Part shown: positions 5,821 to 6,029 of the stretch, in pieces
Position numbering within the stretch: the stretch's first letter is position 1
How the letters are laid out: every line of letters begins with the position of its first letter
Origin: Muribaculaceae bacterium
Lineage (GTDB): Bacteria > Bacteroidota > Bacteroidia > Bacteroidales > Muribaculaceae
Direction of reading: 5' to 3'
DNA length: 6,029 nt
Assembly: GCA_902836725.1 (NCBI GenBank)
Contig: CADFRV010000158.1
Location: 1-6,029 of the forward strand
Notes under the pieces: model-generated
The model's database searches: none
The model's input: only the letters and a program-made list of their open reading frames with translations
What the model was told of the DNA's origin: nothing
Made by a program: the position numbers and the translations under genes

Positions 5821-6029
5821 TTGCGCATAGATTATGTTGCGTTTATTTAAGTGCGTGTTAGAGGTGATGGACTGTAATACGGTTGCTAATAATGGATTAT
5901 GTCTTTATATTAGCTTCGCTTCGTGTGATGTGTTTTATCAAGGTGCAAAGTTATTAAAAAAAGTGGTGTTTATGCACGGCTCTTTCATTTAAGACAAAAA
6001 TAGAGACATATCTTCCCTTACCCGGTTCA
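5821..6029. other. AT-rich non-coding stretch upstream of the toxin-antitoxin operon
   Basis: No convincing gene is seen in these 209 bp on either strand. It contains a 7-bp inverted repeat, GCTAATA (5885-5891) and TATTAGC (5908-5914), with a 16-nt loop. It also contains an isolated minus-strand TAACTTTG (5946-5953), identical to the polA -7 box but without a TTTG at the -33 distance. The neighbouring gene to the right lies outside the window. Confidence 0.5.

Noticed and set aside
6015..6029. The window ends in CCGGTTCA, recalling a tRNA T-arm.
   Set aside because: The preceding bases on the plus strand do not fold into D or anticodon arms, and the rest lies outside the window.

Overview
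This window looks like a chromosomal segment from a Bacteroidota bacterium, most likely of the order Bacteroidales. Three things point there. The promoters fit the Bacteroidota -33 TTTG / -7 TAnnTTTG consensus. There are no clear Shine-Dalgarno sequences. The branching enzyme is of the eukaryote-like type (GH13_8) and sits near a methylmalonyl-CoA mutase chaperone, both typical of gut Bacteroidales. The genus cannot be fixed from the sequence alone.

All five genes lie on the minus strand, so transcription runs right to left. At the right, 5776-6029 is AT-rich and non-coding and ends in a strong consensus promoter. That promoter drives a two-gene type II toxin-antitoxin module: a ribbon-helix-helix-like antitoxin (5506-5775) and a RelE/ParE-like toxin (5207-5509), which overlap by ATGA. 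A short gap (5086-5206) holds a weak terminator and a polA promoter with a nested dyad. Next come polA (2332-5085, DNA polymerase I, 917 aa), meaB (1152-2228, the G-protein chaperone of methylmalonyl-CoA mutase) and the N-terminal 330 codons of glgB (1-991), which runs off the left edge.

polA, meaB and glgB may share a transcript: no good promoter is visible in the 103-bp and 160-bp gaps between them. They do not form one pathway. They cover DNA repair and Okazaki-fragment processing, B12-dependent propionate/succinate metabolism, and glycogen synthesis. The toxin-antitoxin pair is visibly more AT-rich than its neighbours and is the one accessory-looking element.

I see no clearly new multi-gene system. 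The observations most worth checking are: a PolA whose 3'-5' proofreading site has lost three of its four metal-binding acidic residues; a clamp-binding-like peptide in the PolA linker; the inverted repeat over the polA promoter; the direct repeat inside the toxin-antitoxin promoter; and a degenerate 9-bp repeat array between meaB and glgB.
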